NCBI RefSeq assembly: GCF_030563405.1
Contig: NZ_CP130749.1
Location: 1,484,265-1,548,264 of the forward strand
Source of the DNA: Vibrio sp. SNU_ST1
GTDB taxonomy: Bacteria > Pseudomonadota > Gammaproteobacteria > Enterobacterales > Vibrionaceae
DNA: 64,000 nt
Direction: 5' to 3'
Shown here in pieces: positions 1-8,304 of the stretch (within the stretch, counting starts at the first letter, position 1; every line of letters starts with the position of its first letter). The notes under the pieces were generated by a model. It did no database searches and was not told the DNA's origin. It saw only the letters and a list, made by a program, of their open reading frames with translations. Position numbers and translations under genes: made by a program.

Positions 1-462
1 TTAGAGAACCACGCAGACACCTCACCAGAGCTCAAGCTCAAAACCTTCTTTGATGGTGAATTGATGGCCTACGGCATGGTGCTTGACCGCTCTGGTAACT
101 TACTGCGCCGCTTTGATGCCAAACTTATCGCGACTTGGGACGGTGACAACGGAGAGATAAAAGAGTGGTTCTCTTTTGCTGATGGCGAGCGCTCAACCCG
201 CGTTTGGAACTTGATAAAAACCGGCGACAACACCTATTCTGGGACTGCCAACGATGTCGTTGGAACCGCTTATGGGGAGACTCTAGGTTCAGCGCTTTAT
301 TGGAAATACGATTTAGAAATCGAAGTAGACGGTAGCACTTATGAAGTGGAGCTTGATGATTGGATGTTCTTGATGGACGACAAACGCTTGTTCAACAAGA
401 CTGAGATGTCCAAGTTTGGCTTTAAAGTCGGAGAGGTCATCTTATACATCGAGAAAATCTGA
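1..462 (+). CDS. DUF3833 family putative lipoprotein (5' end outside window)
   Basis: The reading frame is open from base 1 to the TGA at 460-462, so the N-terminus, which would carry any lipoprotein signal, lies before the window. The visible 153 residues contain the run FFDGELMAYG near the start, the DG-rich middle and the stretch DDWMFLMDDK near the C-terminus. I recognise this pattern as DUF3833, a family of about 180 residues with no established biochemical role, usually annotated as lipoproteins. An internal ATG at base 64 is not the start, because the conserved sequence continues upstream of it. A strong terminator follows at 506-537, so this is the last gene of its transcript. The family call is from memory of the motif pattern; function is unknown. 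Confidence 0.75.
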   Translation, partial: LENHADTSPELKLKTFFDGELMAYGMVLDRSGNLLRRFDAKLIATWDGDNGEIKEWFSFADGERSTRVWNLIKTGDNTYSGTANDVVGTAYGETLGSALYWKYDLEIEVDGSTYEVELDDWMFLMDDKRLFNKTEMSKFGFKVGEVILYIEKI

Positions 463-505
463 TGGTTCGAGCCTTAGCTTCACCTTGTTTGGTTAGCCTT
501 TAATT

Positions 506-537
506 ACAGCCCACAACGACATATTGTGGGCTGTTTT
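506..537 (+). terminator. Rho-independent terminator after DUF3833 gene
   Basis: A perfect 11-bp stem (ACAGCCCACAA with TTGTGGGCTGT) and a 7-nt loop are followed by TTT. It lies 44 bases after the stop of the DUF3833 gene. Confidence 0.85.
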
Positions 538-690
538 GTTTGTTCCCGCGAATTGCATTCCTGAAAGCTCAAGCCTCTGTGCTAAGATGCGCCACCAGCA
601 TACAAATGGGCTAGACTCATACTCAGTAGTTCCTGTTTGTTTCGCTAAGCGTAGATTCCCTACCATGAATAATTGAAAAGGCTTTAAAGC

Positions 691-954
691 ATGAGCAAGT
701 TGACCTCAGCGGAGCGTAAAGCTCGCGACAATGAACGTTTCTCACAACGTGTAAACGACCGCAGAGAAAAAGGCGAAGACGTAGTTGCTTACGCACTGAC
801 CAACAAAAAAGCTGTAAAATTCCTGACTAAGTCAGAGAAAAAACGTTTCAACGAAACAAGAGCAACTCTTCAAGAAGAGAAGCGAGTAAAAGAACAAGAA
901 GAGCTTAACCGAATCGAAGACGCGTTCACGATCAAACAGTTCGACGACGAATAA
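691..954 (+). CDS. Small highly charged conserved-type protein, unknown function
   Basis: This encodes 87 residues, extremely rich in Lys, Arg and Glu, with no hydrophobic segment, so it is predicted to be cytoplasmic and largely helical. The sequence begins MSKLTSAERKARDNERFSQR and has several heptad-like helical stretches (about 50-80). A ribosome-binding stretch AAAAGG lies about 8 bases before the ATG. I do not recognise a named family. It stands alone between the terminator at 506-537 and the RRM gene at 1085, with about 130 bases to that gene. Clean codon use and a good start context support a real gene. A nucleic-acid-associated role is possible from the charge pattern but is only a guess. 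Confidence 0.7.
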   Translation: MSKLTSAERKARDNERFSQRVNDRREKGEDVVAYALTNKKAVKFLTKSEKKRFNETRATLQEEKRVKEQEELNRIEDAFTIKQFDDE

Positions 955-1084
955 TCACGTTTGATTACTCAAAAGCGCTGGCTCTGCGTAGTAAACCAAG
1001 CAAGCGTGATCTCAAATTATTATGTCTGGGTGAGCACGAAAGTGTGCGACAATGCTCGGCGTAAATTCATATTCAAGGTTTATT

Positions 1085-1324
1085 ATGAAACTTCTAGTTC
1101 GTAACCTATCGCGCTCTACTGCAGAGCAAGACATCCGTGTTCTATTTTCTGAGTTCGGCTCAGTAAAAGAGTGCAGCCTAGTTTTAGACCAAGAAACTGG
1201 CGAATCTAAAGGCTTTGCTTTTGTTGAAATGCCAGAGCACGAAGAAGCTAAAGCGGCACTAAACAAGCTGAACTTGTCAAAGCTTGGCAAAAACACGATT
1301 CGTGTAAAAGTAGCTAACTCTTAA
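1085..1324 (+). CDS. Single-RRM RNA-binding protein (cold-inducible type)
   Basis: The 79-residue protein is almost entirely one RNA recognition motif. RNP2 is visible as KLLVRNL (residues 2-8) and RNP1 as KGFAFVEM (about 42-49), carrying the aromatic positions that stack on RNA bases. Proteins of this type in bacteria bind single-stranded RNA and are often cold-induced; the role here is inferred from the family. I chose the ATG at 1085 because AAGG lies about 6 bases upstream and the RRM begins at once. A longer frame from 1052 would add a tail with no RRM similarity. A long-loop terminator follows at 1384-1435. Confidence 0.88.
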   Translation: MKLLVRNLSRSTAEQDIRVLFSEFGSVKECSLVLDQETGESKGFAFVEMPEHEEAKAALNKLNLSKLGKNTIRVKVANS

Positions 1325-1383
1325 TCGAGTAAACGTTTTATAAGCCACATGGCTTAGCTTAAGCAGCACAAGCACAGATGATA

Positions 1384-1435
1384 AAGCCCGTAACGATATG
1401 ACGTTTTCCAGCGCAATATCACTACGGGCTTTTTT
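1384..1435 (+). terminator. Terminator after RRM gene
   Basis: The stem AAGCCCGTA pairs with TACGGGCTT, separated by a 30-nt loop, and is followed by a T run at 1430-1435. The loop is unusually long, but the T tract and position (60 bases after the stop) support a terminator. Confidence 0.7.
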
Positions 1436-1472
1436 CTGCTCGCGATTCTCTTTTCACACGATTCGAATACAC

Positions 1473-1817
1473 CTACAGCGCTTCATGTTCATCAATGGCA
1501 CGCCTTGCTTCTGCCATTGAACATCCAGATTCCATCACCAGTTGAGCGACGGTCATTGCAGGTGTAGCGGCCAACAGAGATGCCAAACACACCACAGGTT
1601 TAGGCAGCACTTTGTCGATTGCGATTCCTATCCAACCGTCTTTTTCGTGAGTTAACATCATTTTAAATTCAACGAGTTGATGCTCTTGAGCGACCAACAG
1701 CCAATTGCGCGAGCGACGAACTCGCTTCAACTGACACCCGCATTCATCAGCACTTGCCATCACTTGGCTTTTATCACTTACACGGTGTACAAAACTATTC
1801 AATGGGACGCTAAACAT
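1473..1817 (-). CDS. Ribosome-recycling-factor-like small protein (RRF_GI type)
   Basis: This encodes 114 residues. The sequence reads MFSVPLNSFVHRV at the N-terminus, has CGCQLKRVRRSRNW around residues 26-39, and ends with a conserved-looking helix around AEARRAIDEHEAL. I recall this pattern from short gammaproteobacterial proteins annotated as ribosome recycling factor family (Pfam RRF_GI), which are unrelated in length to the true 185-residue RRF. Actual function is not established. The start at 1817 has only a weak purine-rich ribosome site (AGAGAG). It is a single gene convergent with the RRM gene to its left. Confidence 0.6.
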   Translation of the reverse strand: MFSVPLNSFVHRVSDKSQVMASADECGCQLKRVRRSRNWLLVAQEHQLVEFKMMLTHEKDGWIGIAIDKVLPKPVVCLASLLAATPAMTVAQLVMESGCSMAEARRAIDEHEAL

Positions 1818-1971
1818 AACTCTCTGATAACCAATCGATTCCTATCATTTAAGCGCTCTTAGCAGCAACTCAAAACTCTCTATCAATAACCCTATAAAAT
1901 CACACTTAGGATTACACAGCGTTTACGAAACTGCCAGATCCTGTTTTTGCTCACAAAGAATGAACTGCAGG

Positions 1972-2439
1972 TTACCCAATAGTCTCTACCACAATATCTG
2001 TTTTTACCGAGTTCGCGATAAAGCAGTTTTTGTGCGCTAAATGATGAAGCTTGTCGAGTTGTTTGACCGTTGGCTTCTTAGTACCGGAGAACACAATGTC
2101 AGGTCGCAGAGTCACCTTAGTGACAGACGAGCGGCCTGATTCATCTTCTTCCAGCACACCAACGGCATCATCGACATAAGAGTCGATCACGTACTTCTGC
2201 TTGGCGGCAATGCCCAAAAACGTCAGCATATGGCAACTAGAAAGTGCCGCAATAAAGGCTTCTTCTGGGTCAACATTCGCTTCCACTGAAAACGGCAGTG
2301 GTACAACATGAGGAGAAGATGAAGCAGGCACAGTGACACCGCCATCAAACTCCCACGTATGACCGCGGCTGTATTGGTTGTCGCTAAAGGCTTCATCTTC
2401 CGCTTTTTGCCAACGAATGACCGCACCATACTCAGACAT
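1972..2439 (-). CDS. OsmC family peroxiredoxin-like protein
   Basis: This 155-residue protein belongs to the OsmC/Ohr superfamily, which reduces organic hydroperoxides with a cysteine pair. Cys69 (in SSCHML) and Cys139 (in HKNCFI) are at the expected positions, and the middle has the usual NVDPEEAFIAALSSC block. The frame extends to 2523, but the start is taken at 2439 because AAGGAAG lies 7-8 bases upstream and the OsmC fold begins there. The upstream extension overlaps the neighbouring GFA gene and looks non-coding in this frame. It is probably cotranscribed with the GFA-family gene upstream (28-base gap). Substrate is not determinable from sequence. Confidence 0.88.
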   Translation of the reverse strand: MSEYGAVIRWQKAEDEAFSDNQYSRGHTWEFDGGVTVPASSSPHVVPLPFSVEANVDPEEAFIAALSSCHMLTFLGIAAKQKYVIDSYVDDAVGVLEEDESGRSSVTKVTLRPDIVFSGTKKPTVKQLDKLHHLAHKNCFIANSVKTDIVVETIG

Positions 2440-2467
2440 AAACACTTCCTTTTTAATACCTAATAAA

Positions 2468-2860
2468 TTAACGATCAGCAGGGTGATTGACGCCATCGTT
2501 GGTGACCACTTCACCAATATCAAAAGGATTCACCCCTTCCAAGCAACCGATATTAAAACCGTATTCATTTGGGCTTGAGCGGCGTTGGTGATGGGTATAG
2601 ATGCCGCAGTTTGAGCAGAAGTAATGCTTCGCGGTGTTGGTGTTGAATTGATAAAGCTTGAGATGCTCTGCACCTTTGAGGATCTTGATACCATCCAGCG
2701 CCACAGAGCCAACGATCGCTCCCCTACGACGACAGATAGAACAATCACAGCGACGTGGTTTTTCTATGCCATTAGGCAAGCTGAGTTCTAATTCAACCGC
2801 ACCGCAATGGCAGGTTGCCTTGTGAAAAGGTTGGATAACTGTATCTCCGACGACTTTCAT
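2468..2860 (-). CDS. GFA family zinc protein (glutathione-dependent formaldehyde-activating type)
   Basis: The 130-residue protein has the zinc-binding cysteine sets of the GFA/CENP-V fold: Cys17 and Cys19 (CHCG), Cys38, Cys40 and Cys43 (CDCSIC), and Cys82 and Cys85 (CSNC). Family founders were reported to speed up formation of S-hydroxymethylglutathione from formaldehyde; most members, including this one, have no proven reaction. I chose the ATG at 2860 because GGAGAG lies 8 bases upstream; the ATG at 2884 has no ribosome site. It lies directly upstream of the osmC-like gene on the same strand, which suggests a small detoxification operon. Confidence 0.85.
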   Translation of the reverse strand: MKVVGDTVIQPFHKATCHCGAVELELSLPNGIEKPRRCDCSICRRRGAIVGSVALDGIKILKGAEHLKLYQFNTNTAKHYFCSNCGIYTHHQRRSSPNEYGFNIGCLEGVNPFDIGEVVTNDGVNHPADR

Positions 2861-3067
2861 TTTTATCTCTCCAATCACGTCCATGTGGTCAAACTATTTT
2901 AACGAGAACGATTTACATTGTCCGTAACCAAGCTTTGAATTTAGCACTTTTAGAACAATCAGATTATCCATAAAATCTTCAATAATTCTCAGTCTTACAA
3001 CGACATCGCCCTACATTAATAATCGTTAATCTAAGCACAACCGATCCTTAATCCTTATGCAAGTAAG

Positions 3068-3095
3068 CTCTCTCTATCAATAAAAATAGAGAGAG
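3068..3095 (+). promoter_or_regulatory. Hairpin sequestering the PTS gene ribosome-binding site
   Basis: CTCTCTCTAT (3068-3077) and ATAGAGAGAG (3086-3095) form a perfect 10-bp stem with an 8-nt loop. The right arm is the only purine-rich Shine-Dalgarno candidate for the GTG start at 3103. Translation should therefore depend on opening this stem. The stem is seen in the sequence; a regulatory role is inferred. Confidence 0.65.
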
Positions 3096-3102
3096 AAAAA
3101 AC

Positions 3103-4581
3103 GTGAACATACTTGGATACTTACAAAAAATCGGTAAAGCACTGATGGTGCCGATCGCCGTACTGCCTGCCGGTGGTTTGATGCTAGGGCTAGGTTATGC
3201 CCTTGACCCGTCAGGTTGGGGAGCTAACAGCGCCTTAGCCACCATACTCGTATACGGTGGTAAAGGCATTATGGATAACCAAGCGTGGTTATTCGCGGTT
3301 GGTGTCGCTTATGGTTTAGCAAAAGACAATAACGGCGCTGCCGCGCTCTCTGGCCTATTAGGTCTGCTCATCGTGGAAATGATCGTGGGTAACGTGAATG
3401 TTATCTCACAAATCACCGGTGTCCCTGTTGACCAAATGGGCGCATCTGAACTTATCGCCTCCAATGCAGCAGTGAGTGCATTCACAGGCATCATGATAGG
3501 TATTGTCGCCGCCACTCTATATAACCGCTTCCATACTATAAAACTGCCTGCGGCTCTCGGATTCTTTGGTGGCAAGCGTTTCGTTCCAATCATCACTTCA
3601 CTGGCCGCAATTAGCATCAGCTTAGTCATGGTTTATGTGTGGCCTGTCGTCTACGGAGCACTGGTTGAGTTCGGCATCTCTATTTCTGAGATGGGTGCGA
3701 CAGGCGCTGGCCTCTATGGTTTCTTTAACCGCTTACTTATTCCTGTTGGCTTGCACCACGCACTTAACCAAGTTTTCCTATTCGATTTAGTGGGCATCAA
3801 TGACATTTCTAAATTCTGGTCGGGCACCGGTGAACTCGGTATGACTGGTATTTATCAAGGCGGTTTCTTCCCTGTTATGGGTTATGGCTTACCAGCGGCA
3901 TGTTTAGCGATGTACCACTGTGCAAAACCAGAAAACAAAAAGAAAGTCGGCGGTATTCTAGGTGCTTCAGCGTTAACCGCTATCTTAACCGGCGTAACAG
4001 AACCGATTGAGTTTGCCTTCATGTTTGTAGCACCTGTGCTTTATGTTATTCACGCGCTTCTTGCCGCTATGTCGCTATACATTGCTGCCAGCATGCAGTG
4101 GATCGCTGGCTTTACCTTCAGTGGTGGTTTGATTGACTTCGTGTTGTCTTACAATCTTCCACTCGCAGTAAAACCTTACATGTTGATACTTCAAGGTCTA
4201 TTCTTTGCGACGATTTACTACTCAATATTCCGCTTCGCCATCCTAAAGTTCGATTTAAAAACACCGGGACGTGAAGATGTGGACGTAGCCGAAGTAAACC
4301 AAGTTTCATCGAATGAGAAAGCGGCGCAATACTTAAAAGCGCTAGGTGGACATGCCAACCTAACCAGTATCGATTCATGTATCACAAGGCTGCGCTTAAC
4401 ACTTAAAGACATCAGCGTTGTTGATGAAGCGACACTGAAAGCGATTGGCGCAATGGGTGTGGTAAAGATTGGGGCTAACAACCTTCAGGTTATTATTGGA
4501 ACAGAGGCAGAAGAGATCGCTCATGCGATGACTCAAATCCCTAAAAGCCAAGATCTAACCTCGGTCCCACTTCCGAGTTAA
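3103..4581 (+). CDS. PTS sugar permease EIICB, N-acetylglucosamine/glucose type
   Basis: This is a phosphotransferase-system permease of 492 residues that imports and phosphorylates a hexose. The EIIC domain (about 1-385, roughly ten membrane segments) starts MNILGYLQKIGKALMVPIAV and contains the conserved GVTEPIEF loop. The EIIB domain follows, with the phosphorylated cysteine at Cys426 in SCITRLRL. There is no EIIA domain, so phosphate must come from a separate EIIA such as Crr. The N-terminus and linker (KTPGRED) resemble NagE more than PtsG, but the sugar cannot be fixed from sequence. The start is GTG, with its Shine-Dalgarno held in a hairpin at 3068-3095. It is a single gene with a terminator at 4635-4661. 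Confidence 0.9.
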   Translation: MNILGYLQKIGKALMVPIAVLPAGGLMLGLGYALDPSGWGANSALATILVYGGKGIMDNQAWLFAVGVAYGLAKDNNGAAALSGLLGLLIVEMIVGNVNVISQITGVPVDQMGASELIASNAAVSAFTGIMIGIVAATLYNRFHTIKLPAALGFFGGKRFVPIITSLAAISISLVMVYVWPVVYGALVEFGISISEMGATGAGLYGFFNRLLIPVGLHHALNQVFLFDLVGINDISKFWSGTGELGMTGIYQGGFFPVMGYGLPAACLAMYHCAKPENKKKVGGILGASALTAILTGVTEPIEFAFMFVAPVLYVIHALLAAMSLYIAASMQWIAGFTFSGGLIDFVLSYNLPLAVKPYMLILQGLFFATIYYSIFRFAILKFDLKTPGREDVDVAEVNQVSSNEKAAQYLKALGGHANLTSIDSCITRLRLTLKDISVVDEATLKAIGAMGVVKIGANNLQVIIGTEAEEIAHAMTQIPKSQDLTSVPLPS

Positions 4582-4634
4582 ACCCAGCGTCGCTAAAACA
4601 CAGCACACGTTACTGTGCTCGTTAAAACACTCAG

Positions 4635-4661
4635 GCCAAAGCGATTCGCTTTGGCTTTTTT
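4635..4661 (+). terminator. Terminator after PTS gene
   Basis: GCCAAAGCG pairs perfectly with CGCTTTGGC around a 3-nt loop (ATT), followed by TTTTTT. Confidence 0.9.
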
Positions 4662-4691
4662 GTACTCGCAGCACAAGGAGATTATGGGAGC

Positions 4692-4723
4692 GAAAAAGAG
4701 AAAAAGAGAAAAAGAGAAAAAGA
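4692..4723 (+). repeat. Four perfect tandem copies of GAAAAAGA
   Basis: The 8-bp unit GAAAAAGA occurs four times without interruption, 30 bases after the PTS terminator. The rest of 4582-4979 has no convincing gene; it is AT-rich spacer leading to the next gene's promoter region. Confidence 0.9.
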
Positions 4724-4979
4724 CAGGGTCTTAACAATGTGTAAGCACGAACAACCACTTTTAAGACGTTGATTAATCAAGAATTCAAGAACTACTTCAG
4801 AGTGATAACGTACTCCACCTAGGCAATAATGCGTGCTTGCAAGGTTGCTCATTTAAACAATAAAACTGTTTTACATTATATGCATAGCATTCAGTTGGTT
4901 ATAAGCAACAACACTGATACTATAAATGGATACATTCTCACCGAGTTATACAAAAGACTTTGCATTAGGGAAGATTAAG

Positions 4980-5408
4980 ATGACTAAAACTAATAAATTA
5001 CTTTTGATTTTAGCTCTCTCAATGATTCTCATGGGAGCTTCAAAGGTGGTTGGATACTACTTCAACTATGGATTAACCAACATCGTATACACAATCTACG
5101 TATTGATGGGATTACTATTTTGCTTCCTACTTTACGCTAAAATGCAAATTGCTAACTGGCTGTTGTTCGTGTTTTTTCTGGCTCAAGTTGTCGTGGTATA
5201 TAGTCCCACTTATAGATATGACTTTACTACAGGGTTGACCGTGCACTTCACATATTGGGCAGGATCAATAGATACCCCTCCAAATGAGAGGTTTGGATTT
5301 GCTTTCAATTTTCTATCGGTTTTTCTGATGGGTTTGTGTATTGCAGGGATAGGAAACACCAAAAAAGCTGATACCCTCGAAAATAGCGGTAAAGTCGATA
5401 ATATATAA
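4980..5408 (+). CDS. Four-helix membrane protein, unknown function
   Basis: This encodes 142 residues and I do not recognise the family. Four hydrophobic segments are visible at roughly 6-28, 32-54, 59-75 and 110-128, leaving a short polar loop around 80-105 and a hydrophilic C-terminus, so it is an inner-membrane protein. The frame opens at 4926, but the ATG at 4980 is preferred because GGGAAG lies about 9 bases upstream and the first helix follows directly. Base composition is more AT-rich than the flanking genes, as in the next two entries, which suggests a recently acquired patch. The next gene fragment begins 24 bases downstream. Confidence 0.65.
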   Translation: MTKTNKLLLILALSMILMGASKVVGYYFNYGLTNIVYTIYVLMGLLFCFLLYAKMQIANWLLFVFFLAQVVVVYSPTYRYDFTTGLTVHFTYWAGSIDTPPNERFGFAFNFLSVFLMGLCIAGIGNTKKADTLENSGKVDNI

Positions 5409-5432
5409 TAAAACTATCGTGCGCAAAGAGTG

Positions 5433-5660
5433 ATGAATACCCATGACTTTATGGTGTCGGATAGCTTTCGTGGTAAAGGTGTTGGCAAGGCGCTGCTGAA
5501 TGGTATCGAACAGTATTGTCGTGATAATGATTACCTAAAAATCACACTAGAGGTCAGTAATGATAATGTTGCAGCTAAAAATCTCTATAGTTCTTTGGAC
5601 TACGAAGATTACAAGGTAGTTTTGAAAGGTCAGCAACATTGGCAGAAGTACCTCAATTAG
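5433..5660 (+). pseudogene. GNAT acetyltransferase remnant (C-terminal half only)
   Basis: The 75-residue frame contains the acetyl-CoA-binding motif A of GNAT enzymes (SDSFRGKGVGKALL, about residues 9-22) and the following motif B helix (NDNVAAKNLYSSLDY). GNAT proteins are usually 140-180 residues, with a substrate-binding N-terminal half that is absent here. The upstream 24 bases belong to spacer after the previous gene, and I see no matching N-terminal half in any frame. No good ribosome site precedes the ATG. It is best read as a truncated relic, although a minimal expressed fragment cannot be excluded. Confidence 0.6.
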
Positions 5661-5701
5661 CATGCACTTAACAGGGCTATATCCATAGTTAAAGGAATCA
5701 G

Positions 5702-6253
5702 ATGAACAAAATACAAATAGCTTTAGTCATGGTAAGCATGATTGTCCTCGGTTTCATGTTGGGTGGTGGTTTCAACTCTGCTGAACGAGATACAGTGATT
5801 CAAGGTAAAGGTTTACCTTTATTTGAAGTCAAAGTTGCCAGTTCTTTCCCAGTGAAACCTCTGGGGAATTTCAATATTACAACTGATAGCCCAGTTACTA
5901 ACTTTCGAGTGCCTTTAGCGCTTGAGAACGAAACTAAGCTTAGTTTTCTATCAGACTTCGAAGTTACAATAGATAACGAGTCTGAATTGGTGGGGCGAGT
6001 TAAAGTTGAGCGAGCTTTTATTAGTAAGGGGGGGTGTATTGCTGCATTAGGTTCCTTAATAGAAAAATTTCAGGAGCACTATCCAGTATTTCAGTTTGAG
6101 CCTGGCAAGTCGAGCTACTCGAAAATGGTTGGAGATTTGCGAGTTAGTGCTTCATGCTCGGTTTACGAAAAATCCCCATACGTTTCGTTAGAGTACTATT
6201 TAGAAAGTAACTCCGTAGTGGATAACATCCTTAAAGCTTTTACGCAAAGATAA
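5702..6253 (+). CDS. Membrane-anchored or secreted protein, unknown function
   Basis: This encodes 183 residues and I do not recognise the family. A hydrophobic N-terminal segment (about 5-24, IALVMVSMIVLGFMLGGGF) is followed by a polar domain with mixed strands and two cysteines (about 117 and 158) that could form a disulfide. The protein is therefore probably exported, with a signal anchor or signal peptide. AAGGA lies 6 bases before the ATG. It is the last gene of the AT-rich patch 4.7-6.3 kb and converges with the histidine kinase gene at 6307. Confidence 0.65.
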   Translation: MNKIQIALVMVSMIVLGFMLGGGFNSAERDTVIQGKGLPLFEVKVASSFPVKPLGNFNITTDSPVTNFRVPLALENETKLSFLSDFEVTIDNESELVGRVKVERAFISKGGCIAALGSLIEKFQEHYPVFQFEPGKSSYSKMVGDLRVSASCSVYEKSPYVSLEYYLESNSVVDNILKAFTQR

Positions 6254-6306
6254 AGCTATAACAAATAAGGATTAAGGTGTTGTTCTGCCTACAAAGTCCA
6301 CTAAGG

Positions 6307-7593
6307 TTAACGTTCAAAATAGAGGCGCGCTCTTAATCCGGGGTTGTTGTCTCTTAAAATAAGATGGGCATGGTGACGCTTTACTACGGCATCAACCAGA
6401 GACAAGCCAAGGCCATTGCCAAATTCCGTTCTACTTTTATCAGCACGGAACATAGGCCGGCACACATTCATCTTATCTTTGTCTGATATCCCGATACCGT
6501 TGTCCGCCACCGTGACACCAAAGTAATCAACCACCACTTCAATTTTTCCCTTTTCAGGTGTGTATTTCACTGCATTTTCAACCAAGTTGAAGACAGCCCT
6601 GAAGAGTAGGCTTTTATCCCCCAATACTTCGCACTCTTGGTCTAGCCGACAAACCAAGCTCTGTTGCTTCATTTCAGCAATAGGGCTGATAAACTCGATC
6701 GCATCTTGAGCTATTTTTCCAAGGTCTACACGCTCTGTGGCGATCAACGTTTGCCCGCTATTCAGCTTGGTGATCTCTAACATGCTATTGAATAGCGATA
6801 AGATGAGCTCCAACTCATCATGGCAAGCCGAGAATTGCTCTTGATGTTCATCGGTCAATGTGGAATCCGACAATACCTCTTCTAAGCGTAACTTTAGCCG
6901 AGCCATGGGAGTGCGCATATCATGAGCCATGCCTACTGTTAACGACTTCAATGACTCTTCATTTTTAGCCATTTGCTCAATCATGAAGTTGAGGTGAATC
7001 GCCAAAATATCAAATTCATCATCTTGTTTAGAAACAGGGATTTTTACGCTTTTTTCACCACACAACACTCGATTCATCGCTTGGTTGACTCTTTCTAAAC
7101 GCTTTAAGATCAGAAGCGTAAAAAACAGAGCCGCGATCAGCATCACTGCAATGGGCAGCACGATGCCCGAAAAGACAATCGGGATCAGAGTTTTTCGATA
7201 CTCTTCAACCGCCTGTCTATCAATACCAATCACCAAGCGATGCGTATCTCCAATGCTAATGTTGGCGGTTTCAGATATAAGAGAAACAACAGGATAAGAC
7301 GTGGTTAATAAAGGGCTTGTTCGCTCAAAAAGGCGATAGTAAAAATTAGTATCGGATGTTTGCTTTACGGCAAGTAACCTTTCAACATCCTCTTTACTCT
7401 GATTGGCTGCATAACTGAATTCGGATGACTCATCTTGCAGCTGTCGAATGAGTTGTGCCCGATGGAACGCATCTGAGTCTTTGTATACCTGCCTAATCAC
7501 GATGACATTAATCACTGTCACCAACACAAACAAACCGACTAGAGTTTTAAATACAGAGGAGCGAGTGAGGGAGTAGTCATCGACGAAGGACAT
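6307..7593 (-). CDS. Sensor histidine kinase, OmpR-partner type
   Basis: This 428-residue membrane kinase senses an unknown envelope signal and phosphorylates the adjacent response regulator. Membrane segments lie at about 15-33 and 137-163, enclosing a periplasmic domain of about 100 residues. A HAMP linker follows. The dimerisation helix carries the phosphorylated His224 in MAHDMRTP, and the ATPase domain shows NLVENAVKYTP (N box), VADNGIGI (G1) and GNGLGLSLV (G2). The start codon overlaps the end of the regulator gene by 17 bases, which indicates translational coupling. The ligand is unknown. Confidence 0.92.
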   Translation of the reverse strand: MSFVDDYSLTRSSVFKTLVGLFVLVTVINVIVIRQVYKDSDAFHRAQLIRQLQDESSEFSYAANQSKEDVERLLAVKQTSDTNFYYRLFERTSPLLTTSYPVVSLISETANISIGDTHRLVIGIDRQAVEEYRKTLIPIVFSGIVLPIAVMLIAALFFTLLILKRLERVNQAMNRVLCGEKSVKIPVSKQDDEFDILAIHLNFMIEQMAKNEESLKSLTVGMAHDMRTPMARLKLRLEEVLSDSTLTDEHQEQFSACHDELELILSLFNSMLEITKLNSGQTLIATERVDLGKIAQDAIEFISPIAEMKQQSLVCRLDQECEVLGDKSLLFRAVFNLVENAVKYTPEKGKIEVVVDYFGVTVADNGIGISDKDKMNVCRPMFRADKSRTEFGNGLGLSLVDAVVKRHHAHLILRDNNPGLRARLYFER

Positions 7594-8251
7594 AACCTGC
7601 CCCTCTCACGGTGTGAAGTAAATCAGGACAACCGGCGTCTTCTAGTTTGCGCCTGAGATTAGCGACATGAACATCAATGACATTGGTTTTCGGGTCAAAG
7701 TGGTAGCTCCAAATAGCCTCAAACAAGCGCATTCTTGAGACAACTTGCTCACTGTGCTCGACGAAATACTGAATCAGTTGAAACTCTTTCGGCTGCAATT
7801 GGAGATCTTGGTTTTTACACACTACTCTATGAGCGCGTAAATCGATTTCTAAGCAGTCATATATCAAATTTGTCTCAGTAACGGGCTGACGTTTAGTTCT
7901 ATTGATAATGATGTCTACGCGCGCAATAAGCTCAGCCAACGCAAAAGGTTTGATCAGATAATCATCACTTCCTGCTTGAAGGCCACTTACGCGATCTTCC
8001 ACGCTGTCCATGGCACTCAAAATTAATACCGGTAAATTTTCTTCTGTCGCTTTAATCGCTGAGAGAACTTTCATTCCATCCAAATACGGCAACATGCGGT
8101 CAAGAATCACCAGTTGATACTCTGAGCTTAAGGCCATCATTAAGCCTTTTTTGCCATCTTCCGCTTGGTCGACCGCATAACCATGCTCTTCAAGACCTTT
8201 GGCCACAAATTCTCTTGTGGTGGTGTCATCTTCTATGATTAATATTTTCAC
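7577..8251 (-). CDS. OmpR-family response regulator
   Basis: This 224-residue protein has an N-terminal receiver domain with acidic pocket EDD (7-9), phosphoacceptor Asp51 (VILDRMLP) and Lys101-type KPF motif. The C-terminal winged helix (about 128-222) ends with the typical VRGAGYVLRR. It is first in a two-gene operon with the kinase. An inverted repeat GTAAAT-N5-ATTTAC at 8284-8300, just upstream, may be its own operator. Target genes are not apparent from the neighbourhood. Confidence 0.93.
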   Translation of the reverse strand: MKILIIEDDTTTREFVAKGLEEHGYAVDQAEDGKKGLMMALSSEYQLVILDRMLPYLDGMKVLSAIKATEENLPVLILSAMDSVEDRVSGLQAGSDDYLIKPFALAELIARVDIIINRTKRQPVTETNLIYDCLEIDLRAHRVVCKNQDLQLQPKEFQLIQYFVEHSEQVVSRMRLFEAIWSYHFDPKTNVIDVHVANLRRKLEDAGCPDLLHTVRGAGYVLRR

Positions 8252-8283
8252 AACCCCCCCCTTTATCGGAGATAAATATTATC

Positions 8284-8300
8284 GTAAATCAAACATTTAC
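8284..8300. promoter_or_regulatory. Inverted repeat upstream of response-regulator gene
   Basis: GTAAAT and ATTTAC form a perfect inverted repeat around CAAAC, 33 bases before the regulator start. It could be an autoregulatory site. OmpR-type regulators more often bind direct repeats, so this is tentative. Confidence 0.35.
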
Positions 8301-8304
8301 CGCC

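Noticed and set aside
1012..1296. 94-residue minus-strand ORF opposite the RRM gene
   Set aside because: It overlaps an RRM gene with conserved motifs and a proper ribosome site on the plus strand; it is a shadow.
4860..5720. Superintegron attC-like sequences around the orphan genes
   Set aside because: The patch has isolated small genes as in integron cassettes, but I could not find paired R'/L' boxes or the VCR-like dyad on either side of any gene.
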